Assembly (NCBI GenBank): GCA_029255685.2
Contig: CM055319.2
Span: forward strand, 17,449,247 to 17,513,246
Length of the DNA stretch: 64,000 nt
DNA from: Silene conica
Lineage: Eukaryota > Streptophyta > Magnoliopsida > Caryophyllales > Caryophyllaceae
Reading direction: 5' to 3'
A program made the translations under genes and the position numbers. The notes beneath the pieces are model-generated. The model was not told the DNA's origin. It did not search any database and was given only the letters and a program-made list of their open reading frames with translations. Numbering within the stretch: position 1 is the first letter of the stretch; each line of letters opens with the position of its first letter. Below are positions 45,231 through 58,572 of this stretch, piece after piece.

Positions 45231-46811
45231 TCAAGAAGAGGGTCGAGCTAGGACCGTTTAATCTAGCGCTACCGGGAGACAACCCGGAGTTTGAACTTTT
45301 TATTTATTTCTGTTTTGGAACAATTAGCTTTTTATGTTTTGTGTGATGTAATAATCGTGCTCGACGATAGACTTTGAACTCGTCTTTACGTTTTGGTAGT
45401 ATTCCGTGGCTGTGATTGCGTTTTTGCAGGGGTTGAACTCAATTGAATAAGCGTCATAATTCGACCGAGAGGATTTGCAGCCCGAATGCTCGATCGAGCA
45501 TCCCAAGGATTCGATCGAGATGTTTTGCAGCCCAGATTGTTCGAACGAATGCTCCAATGGCTCGATCGAGAGGAATCATATGAAAAACTGCTTGATCGAG
45601 CACTGATTTTCCTCGATCGAGATACTGCTCTTGTGTCAGCTACGGTGAAGGATTTTTCTGCCAACTTCTACACTTCGATTGCGACCTCTCTTTCTCATTC
45701 TGTTTGGGGAGGTCTGTGATGCATGCTCTCTTGTAAGTTCCTAACTCTTCTTCTTTAGTTTGCATTTCTTTTCCTTTACTTTATACAATGGGGACATTGT
45801 ACGATTTGGTTTGGGGAGGTTTTGCATCCATATATGTGTGTGCATTTTGTTTTACTGGATTTATGTTTGCACGTTTCAATTTTCTCATGCATTGTTGTTT
45901 TATTTTCAAAAAAAACAAAAAAATAAAAAACAATCGAATTTTTTTAAAAAGAATCACGTTTATTTTTGCATATTAAGTCGAGTTAGATTGGAGTGTTTCA
46001 TTGCTGGAAATTGTTGTATGCTTAAGCCTTGCACTGTTTCACGTCTTTTAGTAATTTCCATAGCAATTTCTCGAATTTCGTTTCAAAATTTGTTGAACTA
46101 GTAGACTTGACTGAAAATTTTGGCAAACTACAATAACTTTCTGAGCTTTAGATCCTTAAACTGGTGTCATTCATGACCGATTCATTTAGGATTGTGAGTA
46201 GTTACTCCCTGCATGTCGTGTAACATCAAATTGCACAAGTATGATTTTTAATTGCTTATTGCCTGCATACATTCGGGTTTGTGGATGGTATCACGTGTTT
46301 GGAGAATGCATGCAAAATCCCTTGCTATTCATTTTACCCATTAACTTCACATTAGCTAAAAATTGCCAGTTGACCCTTTAGCTACAACCCATAAACTAAG
46401 CCTACCTTTTGCTAAGCTAGTTTAGTAGTTCTTGTGGTATTCGGTTCTTTGCATCAATTTTGGCTCGTTTCATATTGTAAGAAGTTGGTAAATGAAGAAG
46501 TGGATGGGAAAAATGGAGAAAAGGAAAATTGCCAGAAGAAAGAAAAAAAAAATTTGAAAAAAATCGGAACAAAAAAGAACAAAATAAGAAAAGAAATAAG
46601 AAAAAAAAATGGCAAAAGAAAAGAAAAGAAAAAATTTGGAAATTTTCTCCTATGTTGCAATTTTGAATCGGTGAGTTGATTGCCTAATCGTTAAGGCATT
46701 TGAGCTTAATTCAGTGAGTTAGAAGTGAATGTTTCGTTCGGTTTGATTAGGATGCTAGCTTGGCTACTTTCCCTCTCATTCCCATATTGTTTTGCCTCTT
46801 CTTACCCATAG
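45231..46811 (+). other. Athila internal non-coding region
   Basis: After the ORF comes GGTCGAGCTAGGACCGTTTA and CTACCGGGAGACAACCCGG, the usual post-pol segment of Athila elements. Then follow five or six CTCGATCGAG-type palindromes (45489-45621), one in a perfect 16-bp palindrome ATGCTCGATCGAGCAT (45486-45501), a GGGGACATTGT motif (45790), and a purine-rich, nearly C-free tract (46490-46640). No gene is seen. Confidence 0.65.
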
Positions 46812-49800
46812 TGTAACATCCCAATATTTCGTGACTTGGAAGTTTAATGATTTTAAGTTCAAGTTCGAGAATTAATTTATATTTCATAATTTTTGGAATT
46901 TCTTCTAAATAACTAATTGATTTATGTGATAATATTTTAAAGGATTTAAAATAAGGTTTCATTTAATTTCATAATTTACGTCTTAAAAATTTAATTTTAT
47001 AGTCCGGAAATATTTATATCATCTTAAGTTTATAGTTACCTTAAGTCGGTGTTTTTAGCTTAAACCGTCTTGAAACTTGTCTTATGGGCCTAACTTGTTA
47101 ATGGACCCATTTCCCCTCTTTTTCCTCACAAAACCCTAACCCCACCATCTTCTACCTCCCTCCTCCAATTCATTTTTCAGATTTGCAAACAACAACAAAC
47201 ACCATTTTTATAAATTTCTCCTTTAATCTTAAAATGCTCATAGAATCATCGTTTCTTATCCGATTGAGACGATTTTCGCGGCCACGGATTCCTCTTCTCG
47301 CCCTCCTTCTTTCTAGGTAAGTTTTATCTCATAATCTTTCCGTCAAAGTTACGGCCTGCTCTTGTAATTTCGAAATTCGTGATTTTCTTCGATGTTTGTG
47401 TTGTTTTAGACTGTGTTGGTGTTAACCCGGAAGAACGCTTGGTGATTATTGAAGACGGTCTCGAAGATTTCAAAGATTTCACTAAGTAAAGGTGACGATA
47501 ATGAGAAACTCGGCCTTATTGTGAATATTAGCACTTTTGATGTGTTCTTCTTATTGTTTCTGATTTTGTTTAAAGAATTATGTTTAATGGACTTCGAAAC
47601 ATGCTTAGGATTGTTCTTATATGAAGAATTCATGCTTGGTGATGTTTTTATATGTTCTTAAGCATAATTTCAGTTTTCACAAAGTTAAGACGGATACATT
47701 GTATAATCGTTTGAGGATTGTTATGGGCATTTGTTTGCTGTTAGTTAGTGATATTAGGTAATCTATGATGTTGGGTAAATCTTGCTTGTAGCGATTTTCG
47801 AGAATTAGTATCGATTTTATGAAGTTTGGAATAGGCTGGAAATGCGTTTTTCTCGTATCAGGCTCTCTGAGTCGGTCGACCGACCGGCCGCCGGTCGACC
47901 GGCTGGGAAGGCATTAGGTTGTTTTTGCGTTTTTTTTTCGAGAACATAGATAAAGGGAGCCCAGCCGGCAGACCGGCCGCCTGCCAGCCGGCTGGGAGTA
48001 CATTTGGGGTGGGTTTTGCGAATTTGTGAAGGCTAAGGAATTGGGTTCCCAGCCGGCCGACCGGCTGGGAGTCCCTTTTTATTGTGGTTGATTTAAAGAG
48101 CGTAGGCTGAGAGGACCACAAGCCGGCCGACCGGCTGCCTGTCGACCGGCTGGGGGCCCCTGTATGTGTTTTTGATTCGTAATTTGTTTATAACTTTTAA
48201 ACGATTGATCGGTTTTGATTGAAACTCATTCCTTATATCTTTGATACGTATTCGAGGTTCCCGGAGGACGAGCGACACTGTATTGGGTTCAGGAATGGAG
48301 TGAGGATAGAGACCCCGCGGTCGGGTAACCGAAAGGGAAACCGGCTCTCCCTTGTCTTAGTTCCCGGGATCAATTAAGTGTTGATTAATGGTTTAAGAAG
48401 TTAGAACTATAGGTTAGTTTCTACCTTTGGATGTTAATGGTTGAGTTGGATGTCGCGTGATGGGATATGTGTGAAGCTCACCTATGGACCTATTACGTGT
48501 TTTGTATGTCGCGTGACGGGATATGTGTTAAGCTCACCTCTGGACCCGTTACGTGTTTTGCTTGTGGCGTGTCAGGATATGTGTTAAGCTTACCTCTGGA
48601 CCTGACACGTGATCGGTTGTCGTACACGGTATATGTGTTAAGCTCACCTCTGGACCCGTTGTGCGATAGCTGTGTATTGGGATATGTGTTAAGCTCACCT
48701 CTGGACCCTTTGCTTATGGATGTATGTTGGGATATGTGTTAAGCTCACCTCTGGACCCGACATTTGTTTGTAGTGGGATATGTGTTAAGCTCACCTCTGG
48801 ACCCATTACTGAATTGTGATTAGGGATATGTGTTAAGCTCACCTCTGGACCCTTCTCTTGAATTGTAAGTATAGGGATATGTGTTAAGCTCACCTCTGGA
48901 CCCGACATTTGTTTGTAGTGGGATATGTGTTAAGCTCACCTCTGGACCCTTTACTGAATTGTGATTAGGGATATGTGTTAAGCTCACCTCTGGACCCTTC
49001 TCTTGAATTGTAAGTATAGGGATATGTGTTAAGCTCACCTCTGGACCCTTTACTTGATTTGCATGTTGGGATATGTGTTAAGTCCACCTCTGGACCCGAC
49101 ATTGTTTGGTAGTGGGATATGTGTTAAGTTCACCTCTGGACCCATTGCTAGTGTTTGTGTTATATCTACTTGCCTAGAGTTTGGTACAGTGTCAGATATG
49201 CATGATGAAGTTGATGTTTATATTGTTGAGGTATAGTTTGTTCATCCAAGGCATTGGATGACTCTAGGATCGGTTTCATAAATAGTTGGATTGAAAGTCC
49301 CCCCGACTGGGCAACCAGTAGGGAAACCGGCTCTCCTTCCTAACGGTTTATGAAGTTGGCTGAGAGTCGTGCATTTGAGTTTGCATGATAGTATGAGATC
49401 AGTGGAGATATTGTTATACTTCTCATGTTCATATATGTTGGAGTATTCTGTTTGTATTGCTTGTTACGTGTCGTTACCAAAGGTGGCTAGGAGAACTCTA
49501 GTTACTCCCCACTGATTGTGGCGTACATTTTTACATGTATGTAGGTACATGGCAGGTGGTTGGCAGAGGGTTGCATGGAGCTAGCGAGCGATGATCCTAA
49601 TCATCGATTGACTTACACGTTTACGTTAGCTAGACTTAGTTTACATTTCAGTTTTGAGTGCCTGTAGGGATGTGCCATCCCAGGCTGATTGTATATATAT
49701 ATATTCTACTTTCAGTTTCAGTTTTAATTCGCCTCGCATGTTAGTTATGTTAAAAAGTTTTAATTCCGCTTCATTTTTTAGTACTTTGTATGTTTATTTA

Positions 49801-49826
49801 TTTCTGCTTTCGCGAGGGGTTTTATA
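46812..49826 (+). repeat. 5' LTR of the LARD
   Basis: It begins TGTAACATCCCAATATTT and ends TTTTATA (expected CA mutated to TA). It holds four GC-rich palindromes (47870-48155), a 14-unit hairpin array (48458-49150) and two GNRA-loop hairpins (48321-48332 loop GTAA; 49306-49319 loop GCAA). Confidence 0.92.
48458..49150 (+). repeat. Hairpin minisatellite, 14 units
   Basis: The same core as at 24570. Units 6-8 and 9-11 form a duplicated block of about 143 bp. Unit 5 appears to be a fusion of two units kept separate in the 3' LTR. Unit 2 arms are CGTGACGGG/CCCGTTACG (48512-48520 with 48545-48553) where the Tekay copy has CGTGATGGG/CCCATTACG: a paired T-A to C-G change. Confidence 0.85.
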
Positions 49827-49840
49827 GTTGGTATCAGAGC

Positions 49841-52800
49841 ATTATTGCTCCCGACGCACTAATGTGACCCCCAACCTTAACTTGACCATATAATTGAATA
49901 ATGAATGAGAGATGGGGTAGATTTAAGGACTTATATTGTAGTCTGTTTTGCGATTGCTCTTATTAGGCTCTAACGTGTTTGTTGATTGTCATTGATTTCA
50001 CTTTTATATCTTTCAATCGACGAACCGTGGGCTTATCCATTTGGCGGTGGAGATCGGAGTTTCTACCGAAGATAGAAGATTCGTGCTACTGTTGGGGAAT
50101 GCTTCTGAGCCTTGAAGATGCTCCTCTTTCTTTGTGCATCACCTTCTTTGATGACTCTGGATGCACATCCTTCTTTTAGAATAATTGTCTATCTTGCTTG
50201 AACAGATCTTCATATCTTTTCAGCTTAACCTTGTTGCTTGCTTTCTTAAGGTGCCCTCTAGGTAATCTTCCCTTTTATTGGATTTGGAGGAACTAGTCTT
50301 AGGATAACTGTAAGCTGTGTTATGAGAAATATTGTTATTTGAGGAATAACTTAAGAGGTATCGAGAGACATGTTTTGGTGATCTAAGGGTCTAGTTGTCT
50401 ATCCAATTGGGAGAGTGAAAGTGAGTGATAGGATACTTGCTTGAAGGTTGAGTTGTATACTTAGTATTCAGTGCAACCTAACCTTGAGAACCATGCTTAG
50501 ATCGTGAAAGTTTGTGGATTGTAGAGTACTGTTTAAGAAGTTAGATAAGATACTTGGGGATATAGACCGACCTAGAAGAATAGGCTTAAGATGCTAATGA
50601 AAAATAATAGATGAGTAAAGTGAGTTAGTATCACTTGATTTAGGTTAGTGATTAAGTTGAGAAAGGTCCGTTGTTTAGGAATGTGAATCATTGGCTATAA
50701 TGGTTGAATACTTGAAGAGTTTTGACTTAAGCTTAGGAGAAGTGAATCACTACTTGACCCTAGGTTGTTTAATGGATTTTAGTGTTTACCTAATGGAGGA
50801 CTTAAGAGAAATTTAAAGATGCACCAGGGTATGTGGATGGAATAGAGAAGTTCATTTGGAGATGAAAGTTCAGAAACTTGATGGTTAAAAATTGTTAACT
50901 TGTGGACAGTGAAGTAAGTAAAGTGGATATAGCATTTAGGGGTTGATGACCTAAAAGTGTTATTGAATTGTCATTTGAGGGACTAGCAGAGATGAGACAT
51001 CTCAAACCTTTGGGAATAGGTAGTAGTAATGATATCGTTTAAAGTTTGGCAGATTACGACATATAAATCATTGGAGGAATTGTTCGTGAGAACCGATAAT
51101 TGAATGACTCGATTTGGAAAGTAAGAAGTGAGAACCCCATGAGAATAGTGAGAGACCCGCACCTTGGGAGATTTCCGTAATCGTTCCTTTCATGTCACTT
51201 CTCTCCTTTCTTCTCCTTGCTTCTCCGTCTGCTCTTGGCTTCAATTTTATTGGAGTCCATAGCCTAAAGTTCGTTACCTGGTCATCTCGTTGCTCCTCGA
51301 GTCGTTTCTTAGGACTCTCTCGAGATCTGTATCATATTCGCCCTTAAAGTTCGTATCTCATTTGATCTCATCTTCTGTGAGCCTTGTTCCTTTTCATTTA
51401 GATTAGTGGCAAGATCGACCTGTTCTCGGGGTAGAGATACATGCCTTGAGGAATGCTTGGTTCTGCGTTGTCAGGATTTGGTTGAGAGAGTTGGTGAGAA
51501 TAGTGTTCGAGCGATGTTGGATAGTGTACCGTCTTGAGAGTTCCATGTAGGATGGGTCGGTGTGTAAGTGGTATTTGTAGATTTTGAAGTACCATTTGAG
51601 GATTTGAATAAAATGCTTGGAGTTCTAGATTAATTTAGAGGAATGTACCTTGGATAATGATGATGTGGTTAATTGGTTGAATGAGGTAAGTTAGTGCTAC
51701 TTAATCTTTAGGAATTTTTTTAATGCAAAAAGGACCACATACTTGAGGAACGAGAGTTATTGGTAACGGTGTGAGAATGTTGAGACATTTATGATTTGAC
51801 TTATGGAGTTGACTGAGTGTTTGACCGTAGGTTACTTATTGAACCTCAGCGTTTACCTATTGAGATACTTAAGGAAATTGTAAGATGCCCCACTGTTAGG
51901 TGGATTGTTTTTGATAGCTGTGGAATAATGGAAGTTTGTTGGCTTAATAATACTTCGATGGTGATTGATGGGTAACCATTGATGTCTGAGGTAATCATGG
52001 AGTAGAAATTTGTAACTTATAAGTGTTCATGAATATCATTCGGGAACTTCAGAATGCGAATAACTAAACCTTATTGAAACCGTAGGAGTGAAAGTTGTTA
52101 CTTCTTTGGAACCTTTTCTTTGGGATGTATATTGTTGGTAAGTGGTTGAAACCAGAGGATTTAAGAGTTGCTAGCTTAGTAAGATCTTGGTTTGAATGTT
52201 CATTGTGGTAATAAAATTTGGGAATTTATTATATCGAGCCTTGTGGAATAGGTTTGCTAGGATCGAATCGTTAAAATTTAAGGTTATAGGATGATGAATA
52301 CCATATCTTGGGTTTCGAGGTTCGTTGTTATGGTAATAGAATCCCGCTTCAGAGTGTTGGAAGACTTCTTGTCGAGGAATACCTTGTTCTGTGGATGAGA
52401 TAATGATAAGAGGGATCGTGAAACCATTGAGAGTCTATAGATCACTTGAATTGCCCTGCTAGACCTTGTTCTGTGGATGAGATAATGATAAGAGGGATCG
52501 TGAAACCATTGAGAGTCTATAGATCACTTGAATTGCCCTGCTAGGGATATATTGGGAATCGTTGTAACGATGCTTTGATTATGGATCGAGTGATTAGTGA
52601 CCCCATGTTTAGCAAGAGTTACTGTTTTCCTTGACCTCTAACCTGGTTGTTTCATTCCTTCGATCCTTCCTTGTACGTTCTGTCAGCTGTGAAACTAGGA
52701 ACTCTTAATCCTTCGTGTCGAAGGTAATCTCTATGACTGTTTCTGCGCTCCCAGCGACTGGTTTTGAAATTCGTTTCCCTATTGTTGACTCTAAATTTGC

Positions 52801-53305
52801 TGTTTTTGGAAAATCTTACTGCTTTTGGAGTTGGAAACTACTTCCTCTTCCGTTGGAGGTAACCTTTTGTCATTTTTACAATTTTACTCTTTCAAGAATT
52901 TGAGAATACAAGTTAATTTTGAAGGAAACCTGGTTTGAAAGAGCCGAATGTTTTACAACTTTGAGGGATTTCAGCGTTGATTGTCATTGAAACTTGTTAT
53001 TGGAGACGTCTGATAACCTGTGATGTGCTTATCAACACCGAATCAATCTAAATTTTGAATTTTGACTGATTTAAATTTGGGACTTGTCTCAGATTTGGAA
53101 TGTCGGACTCTTGAATACGTAACGAGAATCTCAATGTCCATTGACAGAAACTGGTGCCTTAAAATCTTTTTCTTCTGGGAAATTTTTGAAAGATAAAGTT
53201 TTGGGTTACCATAACCCGGTAGTACGTTTTGGTAGTTAAAGTTGTTTTCGTACTTACTTTTGTTTTCAAGTTTCGAGGACGAAACTTTTTGAAAGATGGG
53301 CTGAT
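49841..53305 (+). other. LARD interior, non-coding
   Basis: No protein domain is seen in any frame. It contains an 82-bp perfect or near-perfect tandem duplication (52381-52544) and an old duplication: the block at 50750-50830 (TGACCCTAGGTTGTTTAATG ... GTGTTTACCTA) resembles 51818-51895 (TGACCGTAGGTTACTTATTG ... GCGTTTACCTA), about 1.06 kb apart. The 3' end has hairpin AAGTTTCG-AGGA-CGAAACTT (53268-53287) before the PPT. Confidence 0.75.
52381..52544 (+). repeat. 82-bp tandem duplication in the LARD interior
   Basis: The unit starting ACCTTGTTCTGTGGATGAG occurs at 52381 and 52463 with no difference noticed. Confidence 0.9.
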
Positions 53306-56231
53306 TGTAACATCCCAATATTTCGGGACTTGGAAGTTTAATGATTTTAAGTTCAAGTTCGAGAATTAATTTATATTTCATAATTTTTGGAATTTCTTCT
53401 AAATAACTAATTGATTTATGTGATAATATTTTAAAGGAATTAAAATAAGGTTTCATTTAATTTCATAATTTACGTCTTAAAAATTTAATTTCATAGTCCG
53501 GAAATATTTATATCATCTTAAGTTTATAGTTACCTTAAGTCGGTGTTTTTAGCTTAAACCGTCTTAAAACTTGTCTTATGGGCCTAACTTGTTAATGGAC
53601 CCATTTCCCCTCTTTTTCCTCACAAAACCCTAACCCCACCATCTTCTACATCCCTCGTCCAATTCATTTTTCAGATTTGCAAACAACAACAAACACCATT
53701 TTTATAAATTTCTCCTTCAATCTTAAAATGCTCATAGAATCTTCGTTTCTTATCCGATTGAGACGATTTTCGCGGCCACGGATTCCTCTTCTCGCCCTCC
53801 TTCTTTCTAGGTAAGTTTTATCTCATAATCTTTCCGTCAAAGTTACGGCCTGCTCTTGTAATTTCGAAATTCGTGATTTTCTTCGATGTTTGTGTTATTT
53901 TAGACGGTGTTGGTGTTAACCCGGAAGAAGGCTGGGTGATTATTGAAGACGGTCTCGAAGATTTCAAAGATTTCGCTAAGTAAAGGTGACGATAATGAGA
54001 AACTCGGCCTTATTGTGAATATTAGCACTTTTGATGTGTTCTTCTTATTGTTTCTGATTTTGTTTAAAGAATTATGTTTAATGGACTTAGAAACATGCTT
54101 CGGATTGTTCTTATATGAAGAATTCATGCTTGGTGATGTTTTTATATGTTCTTAAGCTTATTTTCAGTTTTCACAAAGTTAAGACGGATACATTCTATAA
54201 TCGTTTGAGGATTGTTATGGGCATTTGTTTGCTGTTAGTTAGTGATATTAGGTAATCTATGATGTTGGGTAAATCTTGCTTGTAGCGATTTTCGAGAATT
54301 AGTATCGATTTTATGAAGTTTGAAATAGGCTGGAAATGCGTTTTTCTCGTATCAGGCTCTCTGAGCCGGTCGAACGACCGGCCGCCGGTCGACCGGCTGG
54401 GAAGGCATTAGGCTGTTTTTGCGTTTTTTTTTTCGAGAACATAGATAAAGGGAGCCCAGCCGGCAGACCGGCCGCCTGCCAGCCGCCTGGGAGTACATTT
54501 GGGGTGGGTTTTGCGAATTTGTGAAGGCTAAGGAATTGGGTTCCCAGCCGGCCGACCGGCTGGGAGTCCCTTTGTATTGTGGTTGATTTAAAGAGCGTAG
54601 GCTGAGAGGACCACCAGCCGGCCGACCGGCTGCCTGCCGACCGGCTGGGGGCCCCTGTAAGTGTTTTTGATTCGTAATTTGTTTATAACTTTTAAACGAT
54701 TGATCGATTTTGATTGAAACTCGTTCCTTATATCTTTGATACGTATTCGAGGTTCCCGGAGGACGAGCGAAACTGTATTGGGTTCGGGAATGGAGTGAGG
54801 ATAGAGACCCCCCGGTCGGGTAACCGAAAGGGAAACCGGCTCTCCCTCGTCTTAGTTCCCGGGATCAATTAAGTGTTGATTAATGGTTTAAGAAGTTAGA
54901 ACTATAGGTTAGTTTCTACCTTTGGATGTTAATGGTTGAGTTGGATATCGCGTGGTGGGATATGTGTTAAGCTCACCTCTAGACCCATTACGTATTTTAT
55001 ATGTCGCGTGACGGGATATGTGTTAAGCTCACCTCTAGACCCGTTACGTGTTTTGCTTGTGGCGTGTCAGGATATGTGTTAAGCTCACCTCTGGACCTGA
55101 CACGTGATCGGTTGTCGTACACGGTATATGTGTTAAGCTCACCTCTGGACCCGTTGTGCAATAGCTGTGTATTGGGATATGTGTTAAGCTGACCTCTGGA
55201 CCCAATACTTGTTTGTAGCATTGGGATATGTGTTAAGCTCACCTCTGGACCCTTTGCTTATGGATGTATGTTGGGATATGTGTTAAGCTCACCTCTGGAC
55301 CAGACATTTGTTTGTAGTGGGATATGTTTTAAGCTCACCTCTGGACCCATTACTGAATTGTGATTAGGGATATGTGTTAAGCTCACCTTTGGACCCTTCT
55401 CTTGAATTGTAAGTATAGGGATATGTGTTAAGCTCGCCTCTGGACCCTTTACTTGATTTGCATGTTGGGATATGTGTTAAGTCCACCTCTGGACCCGACA
55501 TTGTTTGGTAGTGGGATATGTGTTAAGTTCCCCTCTGGACCCATTGCTAGTGTTTGTGTTATATCTGCTTGCCTAGAGTTTGGTACAGTGTCAGATATGC
55601 ATGATGAAGTTGATGTTTATATTGTTGAGTTATAGTTTGTTCATCCAAGGCATTGGATGACTGTATGATCGGTTTCATAAATAGTTGGATTGAAAGAGCC
55701 CCCGACTGGGCAACCAGTTGGGAAACCGGCTCTCCTTCCTAACGGTTTATGAAGTTGGTTGAGAGCCGTGCATTTGAGTTTGCATGATAGTATGAGATCA
55801 GTGGAGATATTGTTATACTTCTCATGTTCATATATGTTGGAGTATTCTGTTTGTATTGCTTGTTACATGTCTTTACAAAAGGTGGCTAGGAGAACTCTAG
55901 TCACTCCCCACTGATTGTGGCGTACATGTTTACATGTATGTAGGTACATGGCAGGTGGTTGGCAGAGGGTTGCATGGAGCTAGCGAGCGATGATCCTAAT
56001 CATCGATTGACTTACACGTTTACGTTAGCTAGACTTAGTTTACATTTCAATTTTGAGTGCCTGTAGGGATGTGCCATCCCAGGCTGATTGTATATATATA
56101 TATATATATTCTACTTTCAGTTTCAGTTTTAATTCGCCTCGCATGTTAGTTATGTTAAAAAGTTTTAATTCCGCTGCATTTTTTAGTACTTTGTATGTTT
56201 ATTTATTTCCGCTTTCGCGAGGGTTTTTACA
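53306..56231 (+). repeat. 3' LTR of the LARD
   Basis: It holds four GC palindromes (54365-54650), a 12-unit hairpin array (54950-55555), and GNRA-loop hairpins at 54816-54827 (GTAA) and 55705-55718 (GCAA). It ends TTTTTACA before CATAG. It differs from the 5' LTR by array length and scattered substitutions. Confidence 0.92.
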
Positions 56232-56236
56232 CATAG

Positions 56237-56667
56237 CCTCATTTATCCAAAACTTTGCAAGTATTCGGCATGTGATGGACCCTGAATGGTTGGAATGTAT
56301 GTGCACGATAGCTAGAATTATTTATCATACTAAATTGCATGCACGATTTTGTTGGTCGAAGTCTAGGTGAGCGACTTTTACTTCTTTCTCTCTCACACAT
56401 TATCTGCTTACCCTTTGCTTTGTTGAGAGAAGAGTGACCCGGGAGAGTCCGATTTTGAAAGTCTTGCAAGGTCGAAAGTTCAACATTTATTTGAAATATG
56501 CATAAATTCGTTTGCTTAGGATATTGAGCTGTTAGTACTGATTCGTGTGCATTAAACGGTTTGAGTTAACAGTTTCCAGCTTGTCCATGTTTTACTCTTA
56601 TATGTTTAGTCTTAGTTAGTTGCATGAGTTTGCTTGAGGGCAAGCAAAGGTTTGGTTTGGGGAAATT
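56237..56667 (+). other. Athila 3' internal end and PPT
   Basis: This resumes the Athila element after the LARD. A hairpin TTTGCTTG-AGGG-CAAGCAAA (56629-56648) leads into the PPT GGTTTGGGGAAATT (56654-56667), which abuts the 3' LTR. No gene is seen. Confidence 0.75.
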
Positions 56668-58572
56668 TGATGCGTGCATTTTATATAGACTTTTAGGCCA
56701 TATTAGCACGCATTTCCATGATATGCTTATTCCGTAGTATTTTGCTACAAATATCCCCCGAATAGTCTACTTTGGTTTGTTTTGCTATTTTGCAGATATG
56801 AGCCGGAGAACATCATAATCAAGCCTAAAACATGTCCTTATGCATGCATTTAGGAGAAGAGTTGAGTTGGAGCTTGTTACTACCGTTTTGAGATGCGCAT
56901 AGGAGCAATGAAAGTCTATCAAGCAAAGGGAGAACTTCAATTTGCTAGTGCCTACTTTGGAGATCCATATCTCGAGTTATACAAAATATAATCAAGTGAT
57001 TCAGATTGAAGATGAAAGCTTATCCTCTTAGCTTTCCAACGCCACCAAGAACGCTTGATTTGAGCCATTAACGAAGAAATGGCAGCCATTTGAAGTTCAG
57101 TGCGCAGTGCAGGAACTACACGCTGAGAAGTGCTCGATCGAGAGGTTCTTTTGTTCGATCGAGAGCTTTTGGTTCTTAAAATCCTCGATCGAGAGGTTTT
57201 TGTTCCTAATCTCCTCGATCGAGAGCTTTTGATAGCTATTCTTCTCGATCGAGAGCTTTTGATAACTATTCTTCTCGATCGAGAGGTTTTTCTTCTCGAT
57301 CGAGAGCCTTGGCGCCTGACTGTTCAGTTACCCGAGAGTTTTTGTCAGTTTTTCTTTTATGTCTTATATAAGAACTCGTTTGTGAGTTCTTTTAGGTCAT
57401 CTATATTTCTTTTTTCAGAACTCTTCTTGTCAGCCGTCACAATATTTCTTACTCAATAATTTTAGTTCTTCTTCTTTTTATACTCAAGGATTGTTTTGTT
57501 ACCGTTCTTACGCCGTATTCTTTCGATTGTAATCTTTATCTCTTAATCTTTATCTTACTATTTTTGCTACTGCTGTTAATTCGCATAATCTGTCGTGCTT
57601 CTTCTCTTTCGTAGCTTCGTTCCGCGCGTTTCGTCCTCTGTTTGTATGCCTGTTTTCTCTTCCGTTTTCGTTCCTGTTTCTCGTTTGTTAGCCTGGATTT
57701 TGTCGCTGTTTTTCCCCTTCATTCCCTTATCACCTCTGCTCTTATCTAATTTTATCACATAATTATTCTGCTTATACTCATTAGTTTGCATCGGTTTTCG
57801 TGTACTATTTCTCGTCCTTGTCTCCGTCTTATAGTCTCGAAAATCGCGCCCCTTTCTTGCTTGCTTACGGTTTTACAGCCCTTTTTCTATTATTATTTCA
57901 TTCTGTTTTTATCCAATATTTACCATGTCAATTGTTAGCATAATTAGCGCATTTGTTATCGTTTATAATTACGTTATTAGTAGCTAAATTGTTTATATGC
58001 CGGGATGAGGGAAACTGTGTCTTATGCATGATAGGTTGTAGCCGGGTTGGGTAGTTTTGCGATAGGAATTATAGGTAAGCAATATAATTGTGTTTGGTTG
58101 AATGAGTATACGCAGGAGACCATTCGTTTAGTTAAACCCCGACCAAGATCGGAAGATTGGAAGGGTAAGTCTTGCTTAATAATAATAATTAGTTTCTGTG
58201 AGGGCGGAAGTCAAGCAGAAATGACCTTAGGGCGAGTTAAGACCGGAAGGTATAGTCGGGTTTGAGACGTGACTGTAATAACCTAGCCCTTCCTACCAAT
58301 AAACTGACCGACCTAGTTATATCGATAGTGCTGACGACACAGTGACCCGAAATCCTAGCATATTTCTCATTTCGGAATTTACTTTATTTCTTTCTCGTTT
58401 CTTTCCGTAGTTATTTAAAACAATTTCAAACCCCCGTTTTTGTGACATTCAAACGGACCAATTTGAACAGATAATTAGCAACTTTGCCTCCCTGTGGAGA
58501 TCGACCCTACTTACCGCTGACTTCTGTCAGTAGTATTAGGTTTTTATTTTTGGTACTAAAATAACAGTATCA
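56668..58572 (+). repeat. 3' LTR of the Athila-like element
   Basis: It begins TGATGCGTGCATTTTATA and ends ACAGTATCA. Seven CTCGATCGAG-type copies lie at about 57133-57305. It is followed by GTACC. Confidence 0.9.

Larger units (their letters stand above)
46812..56231 (+). mobile_element. LARD: non-coding Tekay-related LTR retrotransposon (9.4 kb)
   Basis: LTRs are 46812-49826 (3015 bp) and 53306-56231 (2926 bp). The duplication CATAG is at 46807-46811 and 56232-56236. PBS TTGGTATCAGAGC is at 49828-49840, followed by ATTATTGCTCCCGACGCAC. The PPT region is like Tekay. The 3.5-kb interior has no ORF over 66 codons. LTR structure matches the Tekay LTR at 22948 (same arrays, same end), though the 5' 100 bp differ, so it is a separate subfamily. 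It was probably mobilised by Tekay enzymes. Confidence 0.92.
41558..58572 (+). mobile_element. Athila-like Gypsy, non-autonomous, with nested LARD
   Basis: LTRs are 41558-43450 (1893 bp) and 56668-58572 (1905 bp), with several differences. The duplication GTACC is at 41553-41557 and 58573-58577. The PBS region GCGCCATTGTCGGGGA resembles the tRNA-Asp type of Athila/Tat. A protease-containing ORF is the only coding part. RT, RNase H, integrase and most of Gag are missing. Without the LARD it is about 7.6 kb. CTCGATCGAG palindromes recur in LTRs, ORF and 3' region. Confidence 0.88.
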
